From assembly GCA_002205965.3 (NCBI GenBank), contig NADL03000491.1, positions 1-64,000 on the forward strand: DNA of 64,000 bases. The letters run 5' to 3'. A model generated the notes under the pieces. It was not told the origin of the DNA and ran no database searches. It saw only the letters and a list, made by a program, of their open reading frames with translations. This document shows, one piece after another, positions 34,449 through 46,941 of the stretch (the stretch's first letter is position 1; every line of letters starts with the position of its first letter). A program made the position numbers and the translations under genes. This DNA is from Kappaphycus alvarezii (lineage: Eukaryota > Rhodophyta > Florideophyceae > Gigartinales > Solieriaceae).

Positions 34449-36132
34449 CTAATCGAGCAAATCTGGTTGCCGGAAACCTACTTTTCCAGCATCCCCTCCC
34501 TCCAGACCTCCAACTTTCCCTGGCGTCCCATCCCCACACTTGGTAACCGGCGAACTCTCATAACCGTCATACAACTTACTCCACATATCTAAACCTCCCT
34601 CTCTGTCCTTCCCCTCCTTGCAAACCATTCCTACTACCGCAAACCCATCAAAAACTCGAAACGGCCCATCGAACCGAAACATCACCCTCTCCCTCTGCTC
34701 ATCCATTTCAACCTCAACTCCTCTCTCCTTTCCAACACTAACCATGACGAACGGCAAATCCACCCGCTCCGCATCCGGTCGTACATAATCCAGCCCCTCC
34801 GCGCCCAACATCTCCCCTGACCGCATGGTTACTCTGTGCACATCGCGCATAGCATTTCTCGCCACAACCTTCTTGAGCCCCATTTCCTGAGTTCGTAACT
34901 CCTCCATTCTCCGTGTCTTCTCTCGAAGTCTCTCCCTCAACTCATCACACTCGCGTCGAATCTGAGACACTTCCCGCTGGCAAACACACAATTCCCCGAC
35001 TCTCCATCGCCCTTGATCCCAACTTGCACCTGGCACCGGCATGCTTTCCTCTGACCGCCATTCCATCCTACATGTTGAATAAACCGCCTACCCCTAACCA
35101 TGCCACATCTTTTCCACGCCGCCGCACAAAGCCCATGGATGCGAGCACGTTGAGCGCGTCATACACTCGTCGTCGAATATTCTTATCGACCTCATGAACC
35201 GAGAAGGGAGTGTGAGACGCGCGAAGACGGTCTAGAGCATCTGCTACGAGCTCATCAGCTACTTTAGTATAGGAAGAGGGGGCATGGAGACGAAGTTTAG
35301 AGACGACGGAGGTGGTGAACGACTTGAGGCCGTTGAGGGAATGTTTTGGAGGAGATGAACGAGGAGGGGTTTGTGGTGTACGATATTTTTTGCGAGGGGT
35401 TGTTCGACGGCGTTTGAGAGGCGGAGGATTCGGAGCGACTGCGGGAAGCGGCAACAACGGTGGCTGGGGATGGGGGTGGGGATGAGGATTGGATTGGGGA
35501 TAGGGGTGGGGATGAGGGTGCGGTTGGAAGGAGGAGTGAGAGTGGGGTAGCGGCTGCATGGAGGACGGGATTGGGATGGAGACGGAGTTGGGTAGTGAGG
35601 TTGGGATAGGGAATGGGATTGGGGGAGGTGGTTGGGGTGGAGTGTGGAGGATATGGAGGGGCATCCTCTGATGGAGATGGCTGCGATGTGGAAGAACAGG
35701 ATGTGCGAAGGGGAAATCGGGGGAGATGGGAGAGACTAAAGCAGTTGCGGTTGGTGGCAGAAAGGTACACTGCAAGCCTTTAGTGACGAACTGTTTGATG
35801 TTTTGCTTTAGATGCACACGGGATAATTGGAACAGGTTGAAAACGTAAAAGGCTTCCATAGGTCTGTCCAACATTCTAAATCGCTCCTCGCGGAAGGGAA
35901 AGCTTGGTGGAACGCGCATATTCCGAGATGATCTTTCAGAACTCTGTTTTTTTTCTCGAGGGTACAATACAAAATTAAAGAGATGATCAAAAGAAACCTT
36001 GCAGAGAGCTTCCAAAAGATGCATAAATATGAAAGCCTCTATGAAGGCCTTTCTGAAGTGGCGCACTCGTATCATATATTTTACCCCATTTCCATCGGTT
36101 TGGTACCTCCTTGTCAATGTCCTTTTGGTCAA
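34449..36132 (-). CDS. DP: DP-family transcription factor (E2F dimerisation partner), two exons
   Basis: The first exon carries a long Pro/His/Ser-rich low-complexity N-terminus, a basic stretch LKRRRTTPRKK, and then the DP winged-helix domain at about residues 267-347 counted from 36132. The domain reads SSYTKVADELV, then the diagnostic KNIRRRVYDALNVLASMGFV and AWLG. The downstream frame supplies the DP dimerisation coiled coil (IRRECDELRERLREKTRRME), LKKVVARN, DLPFVMVSV and MFRFDGPFRVFDGFAVV. The two frames do not join directly; splicing out 35091-34977 does so in phase. DP pairs with E2F to bind S-phase gene promoters in the nucleus. The true start is unsure: MPLHILHTPPQ or another internal Met may be used. 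Confidence 0.9.
34977..35091 (-). other. predicted 115-nt spliceosomal intron in DP
   Basis: On the minus strand it begins GTAGGCGG and ends TGTTTGCCAG. Removal joins Trp-Leu-Gly of the DNA-binding domain directly to Arg-Glu-Val of the coiled coil, phase 0. Without it the first frame hits TAG at 35068. Confidence 0.65.
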
Positions 36133-39100
36133 AGGCCCAGGTCCATAGGGCCAAGCGGAGTTGAGTTTTGGCGACAGTTTTCTGCCATGTTGGACATAAA
36201 CTTTGCTACGGCAACCAACCGACTCTCAAATTAGAGCTTCTGGTACAGTCGCGAGCGATCCCATTTTGCAAGAATCAACACGGGCTGTAAGCATTTTAAC
36301 AAATTTCTAACCTTTTCCGTCTTGAGTCCTTTTGAATTCCTTCGTCTAGTGGCTACACTCTCTTACACGTATTGGACAACATAAAGCCATTTACTGTATA
36401 GCACTGTACAAAGCAATTCATGTTATTTTCAAAAATACCCTTCTTGATCCCGATGCAATTCAGCGTTCCACCACTTTGGACAGTGCCACGCCATTCTGCT
36501 AATAAATGGGATGGAATTCTTTATTTTGCAATACAATAGTATACTGTACTGCATAGAATTTTCGTTTAAACTTAGTTGAAGCTATTGTACGTAATTTTTT
36601 CTAATTTTACAACTTCATTACAATATTAGAGCTCAAATCCGCTGTCATGTTTTAGCAAGGTTTTGGTCCAACACAAGTTGATTCAAAACTATTTCCTGCT
36701 AGCACTCGCGATGACCAAACTGGGGCAGAACCAATCATATTATGAAATCTAATATTTAGGTACAATGTTATTCAAGCATTCTACAATACTGTACTACAAA
36801 GACAACACAGTGGGGTACAGTGCAACACAATAATATATTAAAAAAATATAAATGCCAGTAAGTAATCAAAGCATGTCCGTAACTTGATGTCCCTTTTTCG
36901 TTTGAAAATAAACTTACCCTGCTCAAATCTGGATCCCTTGCAAACCCGGATGAGATGGTGAGAGAGTTAATTCGCTTTCTTGGTCAATACATCTGGAAGT
37001 AGAACAGTATGCTCCGGACTAGATTTGTCGTGGGAGAGAAACGTCTTGTTCCTTGCTCTTCCCGTATCTTCTACTGCAAGGGATGAGGCAGTATAGTCAG
37101 CTGACGCTAGGGAAAGTAACAGCATGTTCTTTCCCAGAAACGAGACATTGCAACACCAGTGGGTCGAGAATTCTACGCTTGTTTTCGATTGTCCCTTGAT
37201 TACTTCGATGAGATATGACTAGTGCAGCTAGGGTAACTTTGATCTTCCGCCATAATGTTGTACACCAACTGTGGAGTGGAATGCTTTTTTGTACCTGCCT
37301 AGGCTATGAGCTTTTTTCAGGTATTCCACTCCACCGTGCCACGCGTTTGCAATGAAGATTGGTGCAGAGCTAAAAAAACCGTGCGAATCGACCCAGTCAT
37401 CGCGAACCCTTATTCAAGTATTCAAGTAAAAAAATTTCGTAAAAGACCGAAAGCAATCCAAGTATTTCCCTTCGACTGACATGTCACTGGTCATTTGAAG
37501 GGTAAATGGAAAATTAGACATTCGGGCCCAATCGAAATACACGCCGTAGACTCCTACTTCCCGCTTTTTTCAAAGTATCACGTATGGCTGCCGAAATCCC
37601 TATTTTTGTCGCATTACAAGTGAGCGATTGGAAAACTTGTTTCGCAAGCTTTTCAACATGAATGGCTTGTAAACTCTACCACAATTGATGCCATTCGAAG
37701 CGAACACTAGTCCAACAGTCCAGCCCCAAAGTCCACCCTATCGCAGAGCGGAGACTTGCATGCTGGCTAGTTGACTTCAAAAATGACATAAAAGTTGGCG
37801 TCAACCAACTTTGTAATGTGCGGCATAGTATAGATCTCCCGTCACGTTGTAGTTTGAAACAAACATCATTGGCCTTAAGACTAGTCACTGCATTGATTAC
37901 TTCAGACATTACAGAGTTTCTATTGTAGATTTCCAATAAGATCTCAGTTTGCGGTGTCACTCCACTTCCACACCGATTTGGTTACGATTTGAACCTGGGG
38001 TTTGCGCCGTATTTCGTGAAGCCCGCAAGTCCTCCGAGAGGAAAAGAAACGGTGAGAGGGATCGTTTATAGTCTCCACTCGTTATATTGTATGGATGACA
38101 CACAAACACTGGACGGGAACAATCTTGAACAATCTTGCGGGGTTACAGCTTAGCAACTGCCAAAACTTTGAATGTTGTTTCGATATTGATACATGCATGA
38201 CACTGGACACCGGACGTATCACAATGCTATACCGCTTTTTGTCGAATCTACTAGTTTTACGCTAGGTACAGTACAGTATGTGGCGCTTATCTGTGTAACT
38301 TGACATGAAGTCTGCACAGTAGGGCTAGCCAGAGGGTGGCCTGTCCATGACAAGATGCTACTCCTGAGGTGATAAGAACATCGTGTCTATTTAAATTTGA
38401 ATAGTATACTGTACTGTTCTGTAATTAGCACCCTCCGCTTCTCATTATAGAATGCCAAATGAACACGAGAGGTGTCCAATGAACATTATAAAGCCAGATT
38501 TAATCAAAGTGGACTTTCTGGAGAGAACGGAGATCCCCTCACACATAATTTTTTCTCTCGGTGAAAGCGCAGAACAATAAAATCTTTTTTCGATCCATAC
38601 TTGAATAAAGCTTTACAGTGCACTATTGTATGCACTGTACGATGCAAGGCATACTGTATTTTTGGTCAGCATAGTACTTACAGCGAGAATTTCTCGCTAC
38701 AGCGGGAGATGAGATGAACGAGAAAACGCCATAAGTGTTACCCCGTAATGATTTTTCTTGGGTCATCCAGTGCAACATAGCGTTTCCAGTCATACCTTTC
38801 CAATGTCTACAATTTCCACGGTCCTTTCCACATTGTAACCCTGGCTCACTTCAACACAGGCTGTCGACTAAGGGCCACCATCCGGAAGTTGCGCGAGGCC
38901 TACCCACCTGACAAGATCATATTTATTTATTCAACATTTCGCGTGTATACCGACTGACCGGAGAACGAGTTAAGAAAATCGCAACCAACATTAGAATTAC
39001 ATAAACGCTGCATTCCAACTTGAGCGTCAAACTTGCAACAGGGGCAACGTGAAGCATGACGGGTACGCCGTGCCCGCGTGGCATTTGAAAAATGTACGGT

Positions 39101-39304
39101 ATGACTGGTAGAAGCGGCACTAGAGCCTTTGATGCGTTTCAAAGTTGATGGATTTGAAAGGTGTCATGGACGCGCAAAATGCTTGCGGAGTCTGTGAAGG
39201 AGCTATCAATCTCTGCCTGGCAATGGAGAGCAGCTCAGGACGACAAGGATTCCGCAGTCTTCCGGAAGTATGTTGTACCGTACTTTATTTTGCACAATTT
39301 TGCC

Positions 39305-39330
39305 TTACTGTACAGTACAGTACAGTGCAG
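39305..39330. repeat. GTAC-rich palindromic microsatellite
   Basis: TTACTGTACAGTACAGTACA, the same family as 33383-33563. Confidence 0.8.
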
Positions 39331-40226
39331 TCAGTGGGAATCCCATGGATGGAGAACGGTCTGCCGAAGGTAGTTGTCATTGCACTGCTGAATTATACAA
39401 AACCATCCTGTATAGCACCAGTAGGGCACAAGTTGGAAGAGATTATAAATCAAACATCTTGTGCTGCTTCGGCAGTACAGACCACGACAAATCTGTATGG
39501 TACAGTATAATACTCCACACCAGTGCCAACCTTCATAAAGGTTCTATGGATATATATCGAATCAAATCTTGCAGCAATGTCAAATACATAAAAAAAGGCT
39601 CTGCAATAAAAATCGCAAACACTTGATGGCCCGACGGCTTTGAGCATGAGCGACGAGAACTAGCGTGCTGACGCTAGTTCCATTCCTCGTGGATGGCGCT
39701 GAGCTCCACCCGCTTGCTCGTTTTCTGTGCCCAGTTCTAAAATAACTGTCACTAGAAAGCCAATCATCTGAATCTTTGTTTGTCTTAACCAAAAGGAAAG
39801 CCGTGGGCCCAGCAGATTTCACTTCCGTGCAAGTTGCAAGTGAGGTTTCGACTTGAAATCTTGTGCTCCATTCGCATCCAATTTTAGCCAAAGCACCAAA
39901 GCACCGTGTTCCATTATATTCTACACAGTACATAGGTTGACCTCTGTCTTCAACTCTTCCAAACGGGCCAACTGCGGGCAACAGAATCGAAAGCAAAGTA
40001 CAGTAGTGCCTTTGCTAGCTCTCCAGCTCTAGTGAACTACGGATCTTGATTCAGGTCACCCTCGTCTACTAACTCCGGGAATAAAGCTGAGGCCTATCGA
40101 TAAAATCAGTTCCACCGGAACCCTCCACTATCACTTTACGAAACTTTAAACAGCGGTGGAACAGTGCTAATATTTCATTACAGTGTAATGTAATGCTATC
40201 ACACATCACCATGACAGCGCTGGACA

Positions 40227-40250
40227 TACTGTACTGTACTGTACAGTACA
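40227..40250. repeat. GTAC-rich palindromic microsatellite
   Basis: TACTGTACTGTACTGTACAG. The repeat flips strand at its centre. Confidence 0.8.
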
Positions 40251-41519
40251 CTATTGTAAATTGCGCTCAAGCAGTTCGCGAGCTACGACTGCTCGCAACT
40301 GAGAGTTGCTCGCTGATTACGTCAACCCACTACAAAATAGGGTATAGCCCAGTCAGCAAGCGGCGTGGTAAGAGTCAACACAGCGTCGCATTGAGGGAAA
40401 GTACCCCTCACTCCAGGGTACTGATCCAAGGCGTTGTAAGCTGCTAAACTTGCGAACTGCGCCATCAGAAGTAATGTGCAGAGATGCCACACTCCAAGTG
40501 TGGAAATTGAAAGATAGACGAGCTGGTTGCTGCCAGGTAATCCGGCTCTTGACGGTTGGTAAACTTATAGGTTGCCGGCGGCAGAAAGGCTCAGGCTCGT
40601 AACAAGCTGAAAGTTTTCATCCTGAGATGAACAAGGGCTGTCGGACCCGCTATAGTGATTAAATATTAGAGAAGTCACTGCTACAGGCAGCAGTAAAGCT
40701 CTCAGTGACGAACTGCCAATCCCACAATATCGCCTCAGTGCACTTTCACAGCGCTCCACCCTGCCATGGACGCAGTAAGCCAACCACATCTTTAATGAAA
40801 AACCACAAGGTTACCCATCACCGCGTGGTGAAATGGCGTCTGATTCCCGGCAGAGTCTGCACCTTGCCCACGTGTCAACACTAGCCCTCCCGATTCGTCT
40901 CGTTAATTTTGCGTATTCATACTGTCGGAATTGCGGTTGAATAATGGCAGGCAGTCCTGTTGTATTGTATTGTATTGTTGCGGCCGTTAGAAGCGGAGTT
41001 GCGTGTGATACATGGGCCTCGTCTAACGTGTCATACAGTACACGCCCGGATCGTGCAGCTGCATAGTTGCGACGGATTGTGGGCCTAGATTTGCGATGAC
41101 CAACTACTGCGAGTTCAGGTCCGGCGATGTGCTTTGCGCGATTTGCCCGCTCTAAACGCCTGTTTAGAATCCCGGTGTCCAGAGATGATTTGCAGAAATT
41201 TGCCGTTGTTTAATCGCGGAAATCCGCAATGGACAGATACATGTCGTGAATCAAGAATTGATCCCAATAGAGAATCCGGATCGAGGGCAACTTGAAAGGT
41301 GATCGATAATCTCGGGGAGTAGCTTGCAGCGATTGCGTTCGAATACTCCACGCCGGTTGATTGTGAATCTCCATACTTGATGATATCAACATTACTTTAG
41401 AGGTACTAACTGGATCGAAAATGGGCAAAATTTGGGTAAATTCTTATTTGGGAAGTATCGTCATGTCCTAAAGTGAGGCCACATGTTCCATTAGGGATGA
41501 GGTGGGTGGGTGCGAGCTT

Positions 41520-42430
41520 GCAGAGTACGAGGTTAGCAGCGTGGCCGCGTCACCCTAGAAAACGGGCCGGAGTCCGGCCATCGGCAGGCAGCATTGGGCA
41601 TTGATGCCAGTGCGGCGTCTCTTTGAGTGAGGACTATTTTAACCTTTCCGTACGTCTCCATTGTCCTCACCGCCACAATCCGTGCGACGTCGCCTAGTAG
41701 CGCGTAGACATCTGGGTGCCACCCTCCGAGAGTGGAGATGGGGACGGGAATGAGTCTACCTCTGGCACAATTCGCTGTGAATGACTCGTATCTCCTCACT
41801 TTCGCGTGTTTCGCAGCATTGAGTGAGGTCAGCGGGTTGAAGTTGCGAACTCAGTCGCGGGGGTTGCCAAGGGGTTGACGAAGGTGATGTCGAAAAAGTC
41901 CGTGCCGCCGCTATGCCCCGTTGCGCTAATATCGGGTCTGGGGCGGTGAACGCCTTCGCGCGGTTTCACGAGTGGGTGTCGAGCTACTTTTTTCAGATCA
42001 CTAGCCAGTAGACCGACCTGGCGGTTGTGGCGCCGCGCCCTTTCACTTCCGTGTAAGCAAAGGAGGTGGTCGCTCAAGCAGTCGAGCATTTCGGGGCAGC
42101 TCCTCTTTGGGCATGGTGGCATGGTGTCTGCGGAGCGAAGAGTGGGACTTCTTAATAATACTGGAACTACATTGAGAAATTCTTGTGGTTCAATATTTGT
42201 CTTAGGTCCCGGAGATGGGGCACATGCTTTCGCAACGGGGAGAGCCAAGCAGGCCCGAAAAGCCTGCCTCCTGTTGTGCCCGAGGGATAGCTCTTCATGC
42301 ACTCTTTCGTGGATTGCATCCGTCAAGGTCTTCTGCGATATGGTTTTCCTGGAGCAGAACGCGTTGAACGAGAGAATCCTGGATTTCGCACATGAAAGGG
42401 GCCAAGCTCTGCGGGCTTCCATAAGCTCGT
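41520..42430 (-). pseudogene. non-LTR retrotransposon ORF end with restriction-like endonuclease (copy 3)
   Basis: The minus-strand frame 41829-42422 encodes a zinc-finger-like site (CPKRSCPEML, then DHLLCLHGSERARRHNRQ). This is followed by RPRPDISATGHSGGTDFFDI and TFVNPL, with the PD and D-x-T acidic residues typical of the restriction-like endonuclease of R2-type elements. The frame 41533-41799 continues, after a frameshift, with RRYESFTANCARGRLIPVPI and LGGWHPDVYALL, then NAACRWPDSG. Reverse transcriptase is absent, so the copy is 5'-truncated. The domain nicks target DNA to prime reverse transcription. Confidence 0.8.
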
Positions 42431-43369
42431 CGGGCGTCTAAGGTGTCTTGAGGACTATACACACACTTGTGCGATCCTGACAGTGTAAGCTGGGATATTT
42501 GGAGTTTGTCGATGCCTAACTTGAACAGTACGCTCTTCTAGCTAGGCTAGACTAGTATCGATGAGGCCGAAACTCTTTGGCGGTGCTCGAGGCGGCCGCT
42601 GGCGTACAGAAGTCGTTGAGATATCAATTTCGCATGAATCGCAATAACCCCGGAGGTTTGCTCGCAGGGCGCGGCGAAGGAGTCGAAAACGAGGTGAACG
42701 AAATGAGAGGGACTGCACACATATAATTCCCTATTTTTAGAAAGCAGGGAACGGTTGGGTTCGTTATATTTGAAAGATTCAAGCGGATGTGTCGCAGAAT
42801 ATTCCGTCATAGGTATACTCATCCTGAAGTCCAGAAAACTGCAATGAATCGCTGGCATTTTTAGTACTGTAATTACCCATTATTTCTGAAGATATCAATT
42901 GGCTTTGCTCCAGTTCAATTGCAGAAAAGGTAACCTCACCTTGATGCCTGTTTTTCCATTTTCACATCAAGAAAGGAATCGCCAACACGGGGGCATCGTG
43001 CGGCTCAGTTTGGACCACCATTAGTGGTCACCAGTGCATGTGCTCTTGGACTCGACTAAATTTACACATTGGCATTGCCTCAGAACATCAAAGGTCCGGT
43101 CGAAGCGAGTAATGCTGCAGTGTGCTCAGACTGCAAATCTTCAACTTATTTTCCAACTCCTTCTCGACAGGTATCAACACACGCGCATTTGTCAACAAAA
43201 CGTCCATACGCTGTCACATAGGTCACGACAGTTATCTTCAGGTAGCCACTTATCCCGCTATATTTGTCGTAGCCAAGCACAGCTGAGTCAACAGGCTGAC
43301 AGTCCGTAGGAAGAGCAACTTGTCAGAGCAGCCGTCACCTTTACAAACTCCGCCTGTCCCACAACCACC
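42431..43369. other. intergenic, no gene recognised
   Basis: Two short frames (42547-42858 minus and 43034-43309 plus) show no motif. The second may be leader sequence of mutS2. Confidence 0.45.
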
Positions 43370-46300
43370 ATGCGTCCCATTCCAACTATCCGGCGTCCGC
43401 GACAAATCCCCACCAACAATCTCCCTGTCCCCTGCATCACATTCGTCTCCCCATTCATCCCGACACAGCTCCTCAGAACCCACACATCCAACCCGCGCAC
43501 CTCTCCGCACACCCCGCTCAATCTCCCACGGCATGTCTCCCCACTGTCGCCCCGCCCCGCCTCCATCCCCAACTTCTGTACCCACTCAACCCACCTCCCG
43601 ATCCGTACCCAGCACTCGAGATATCCAAGCTGAGTCTCTTGTACTCCTTGAGTGGCCCCAACTTTCAACGCGTGTCCTGCGCCACACTTCTACTCCCTTG
43701 GCCGCGAACTTCTCAACTCTCTGCCCACGGCCTTCCAATTCCCGACTCTCAATCTGAATCCGAGCATCTTCTTTCTCAAACCCGCGAAATTCATTACCTT
43801 GAGGCTACCCTTCAAAAGCCTATCCCCTTTGCTGGTGTTGATGATATTCTTCTCTTGTCATCCTTGCCTCGAAAGGCAAACTGCTTTCTGGCAAGGAGCT
43901 GGTCACCATTGCCCGCACTCTAGCCGCTGCACGCAATATCCGCCGACACATCGAGGCTGCGGCCACTGATGGAAACACTGCTACTTCTCCAGCGGTTTCG
44001 CAACTGCCATGTCTCAAGGCCATGGTCGAGCCGTTTCGTACCTGGCCGGAGAAAGAACAGGAGATTATGCGCTGTCTAGATGATTTTGGTGATGTCACGG
44101 AGGCTGCCGACCCGGAATTGCGAACGGTGCGTCAGCAGTTGAGGCAATCCTGACCGATGTCCGCGGCAAGTTGCAAGAGCTCATGGCAAGACATGCGGAT
44201 GCTATTCAAGAGCGTGTCATTATGCAGCGGTACGACCGATTCGTGTTGCGGTGAAAATGTCGCGGAAGGCTGAGTTTCGCAAGGGCATTGTCCATGATGC
44301 AAGTTCCACCGGCTCCACTGCTTATATTGAGCCGGCTTCTGTAAAGCCGTTGAATGACCGAATGAGAGAACTAGCGGCGAAGGAAAAGGCGAGGGTGAAT
44401 GCTGTACTGAAACGTTTGTCCGGCGAAGTAGTTGCCCCAATAGTGGAAGATGTGAGGACAATTAGCGAAGTGATGGCGGAGATGGACATTGCAGCCGCGA
44501 GGGCGAGAGCTTCCGATGAGCTCGGTGCAGTGGACGTCGTTTTCGATGACGATCAGCCAATGAAACTGCTGGAAGCAAGACACCCTTTGCTAGTGTGGAA
44601 AGCTCTGGACGAGGAAAAATACGGTACGGGAGGAAGTGGCGCAAAATACGAATGACGGCGAAACCGCGTGGCCTCGCTGGATCCAAGCTGGAAACGGTCG
44701 GTTGTACCTTCTAGTTACGAACTTGATGAGGATGTCAGATGCGTTTGTGTTACTGGACCGAATACAGGGGGGAAGACACTCAGTTTGAAGACTCTCGGAA
44801 TATGCGTGTTGATGGCGAAGGCTGGATTATTTGTACCTGCAAAGGCTCCTGTGATTTGTTAAAGCTATCGCGTGAACATGGCTTACGACGAGCACCTCTA
44901 CCCAGAGGAACCTGAGACAACGCCAGAATACCCTATTTTGACGGGGTCCTGGCGGATATTGGTGATGATCAAAGCTTGGTGCAGTCACTCTCCACCTTTT
45001 CAGGACATGTGATGAGAATCAAGAGAATCCTGGCGAAGAGCACTCCCCGCACCCTTGTGCTTCTCGACGAGATTGGGTCTGGCACGGTATGTTCACCAAA
45101 TTGAATTCGTAAGGAGCCCGCAACAACTGCCGGAGGCAGCGTATAGCGACACGAGACTAACTTGACTTTTGCGTTATATCGACCCGTATCGCTCCTGAAG
45201 GACCTGCGGAGGGCGCTGCGCTCGGAATGGCCATTCTGCGTCATCTTGCAGTTGGTAATCGAGCGCGACTAACTTTTGCGACCACCCATCACGGCGAACT
45301 GAAAACTCTCAAATATTCAGAGGACGACACCGCCGATTTTTTGAGAACGCGTCAGTTGAGTTTGATGACATGCAGATGAAACCGACATATAGGCTGATAT
45401 GGGGTATACCGGGGAGGTCAAACGCACTAGCCATTGCCGATCGACTAGGCCTCGCTGATGGCGTCATTGAAGAGGCACGCCACATGCTCACCGGGGGATC
45501 CGCACATTCCACCAAACATGTTGCTGCACCTCGCGTAGATATTGAGAGGATGATCGCAAGTCTCGAGAAAGAGAAAATGGCAGCGAAGAAGCTCGAGTGG
45601 AATCTGAGCGGCACTTAGATGAGATTGAGAGCATGAAACAGGAGCTTAACACTCGACTCGAAAAGCTCCAGAAAAACGAGCGAGAATTACGGAAGGATCA
45701 AAAGGCAGTCCTGAATGAAGAAATCAAGTATGCAAAAAGACAGATTGCACGCGTGATTAGGGACATGCAGAAAGGAGGGGGATCTGCTCAAGCTGCAAAC
45801 GTGGCATCAGAAAAACTTGGAAAACTTAAACTTCCAGGAGAAATCCCTAAAGAAAGTTCCGGAGAGGAAGAAGGATTCCAGGCTGTAGACCTGAAAAATT
45901 TGCGTGCTGGTGATCGGATTAGAACCAAAAGTTTGGCCAGAGCACCGTCGAGGTTTTAGAGATTGGAAACAAGAGTGAAGTCGTTGTATCTGTCGGGGGC
46001 ATGAAAGCCAAGGTGAAAGGGAGTGAGATTTTGGGAATAGTAGATGAAAGGGTATTGAGCACTGCTGGGGTAGATCGAGACGCAGTCTTAAAGGGAACCA
46101 TGGGCAAAGGGGACGGGAATCGAATGGGGACAAACAGGCAATTTTGGTGAGAACAGCTGCGAATACATTAGATATTCGAGGGAGCGCGTCGATGGAGCTC
46201 TGGTCAAGGTGGAGGCGGCGATGGACAAGGCGTTAGCGATGGGGGCTTTGTGGGTCATCCATGGGCATGGTACAGGGCGCTTAAAGCATGGAATTAGGGA

Positions 46301-46388
46301 ATTTCTTAAAGACCATCGTTTGGTCAAACGCATGGAAGATGCGGAACAAGCTGACGGGGGATCTGGTGTGACAGCAGTTTTCTTTTGA
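43370..46388 (+). pseudogene. mutS2: MutS2 (Smr-domain MutS homologue), heavily frameshifted
   Basis: From the ATG at 43370 the frame begins MRPIPTIRRPRQIP and has almost no acidic residue for about 85 codons, as in an organelle transit peptide. The core is then readable in shifted frames: SLVLLEWPQL, KLLSGKELVTIARTLAAARN, KGIVHDASSTGSTAYIEP, Walker A TGPNTGGKTLSLKTLG at about 44750, DGVLADIGDDQSLVQSLSTF, Walker B LVLLDEIGSGT near 45070, PTYRLIWGIPGRSNALAIAD, a coiled coil (45600-45760), and a Smr nuclease-like end with TLDIRG and WVIHGHGTGRLKHGIREFL. About a dozen frameshifts, one in-frame TGA at about 44653, and one or two possible introns occur. MutS2 proteins bind branched DNA and restrain recombination, or act on collided ribosomes, in bacteria; algal and plant forms are organellar. 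Confidence 0.88.
45089..45199 (+). other. possible intron in mutS2
   Basis: Directly after the GSGT codons comes GTATGT, a canonical 5' splice site, then stops. A branch-like ACTAAC follows, and the sequence ends CTGAAG just before the DP-x-EGAALG segment. Joining leaves a one-base frame error (GACCTG where GACCCTG would fit), so either an additional deletion exists or the boundary differs. Confidence 0.4.
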
Positions 46389-46941
46389 ACAAGATGGGCT
46401 CCCAAGAGGGGCGCTCACGCGGAAGGTGGAGGCGATAGCGGTAAAAGACCTGCTTCTGCACTGAACTCCGTTTCAGCCGTTTCAGCTGTATCGTAGTAGG
46501 ATTCGATCCGAAAAAATGTTTGCCTTTGATAATGCGTATTGGTGATTTTGTCCTGATCAACATCCCTTCGTTTTCCGCGACTCGGCTGTTATTGTGAATC
46601 ACCGGACTATTCGTTACATTGCAGATCGACTGGTTTCGCATCTGCCGGGGCAGATGGCCTCAGCTTTCCCCTCTTTCAGTAACTGTGCTGACACGACGTT
46701 CATTCTGTGCGCTAGCATCGACGGTGCGCAGAGGCATCAGTAAAACAGCACTTCGGGCTTTGAAGAGGACAGCGGGTAAGGAAATTGTTGTGGAAAACAT
46801 GCGCATTTGTAGCAGAGCTAGCTAGTAGTTGTAGGGAAGTTCCACGGGAACCGGAGAGGCAAGGCTCGAGATGGAACGTGGAGTGTTCGTGACGGCCAAC
46901 CAGACAAAAGTTTCAAGGTTCCCAGGGCCCCATGCCGCTTC
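46389..46941. other. tail-to-tail spacer between mutS2 and PMS2
   Basis: About 550 bases separate the two convergent genes. No ORF with a motif was found and no clear terminator signal can be named by eye. Confidence 0.5.

Larger units (their letters stand above)
36133..41515. other. intergenic, no supported gene; scattered GTAC motifs
   Basis: More than 5 kb. The frames 37676-37960 (minus, 94 codons) and 39580-39996 (minus, 138 codons) are open but show no motif, and neither has a partner exon I can defend. TACTGTAC-type words recur near 36400, 36540, 36790, 38270, 38400, 38630, 39310 and 40230. Confidence 0.5.

Noticed and set aside
34913..35197. Plus-strand frame antisense to DP
   Set aside because: It is a shadow of the biased codon use of DP on the other strand.
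37965..38035. tRNA-like sequence with a GGTTCAAAT loop on the minus strand
   Set aside because: The five-base T stem does not pair and no acceptor or anticodon stem can be drawn.
39580..39996. 138-codon minus-strand frame as a gene
   Set aside because: No recognisable domain, and the frame overlaps other short open frames in the same repeat-containing region. It may be chance in higher-GC DNA.
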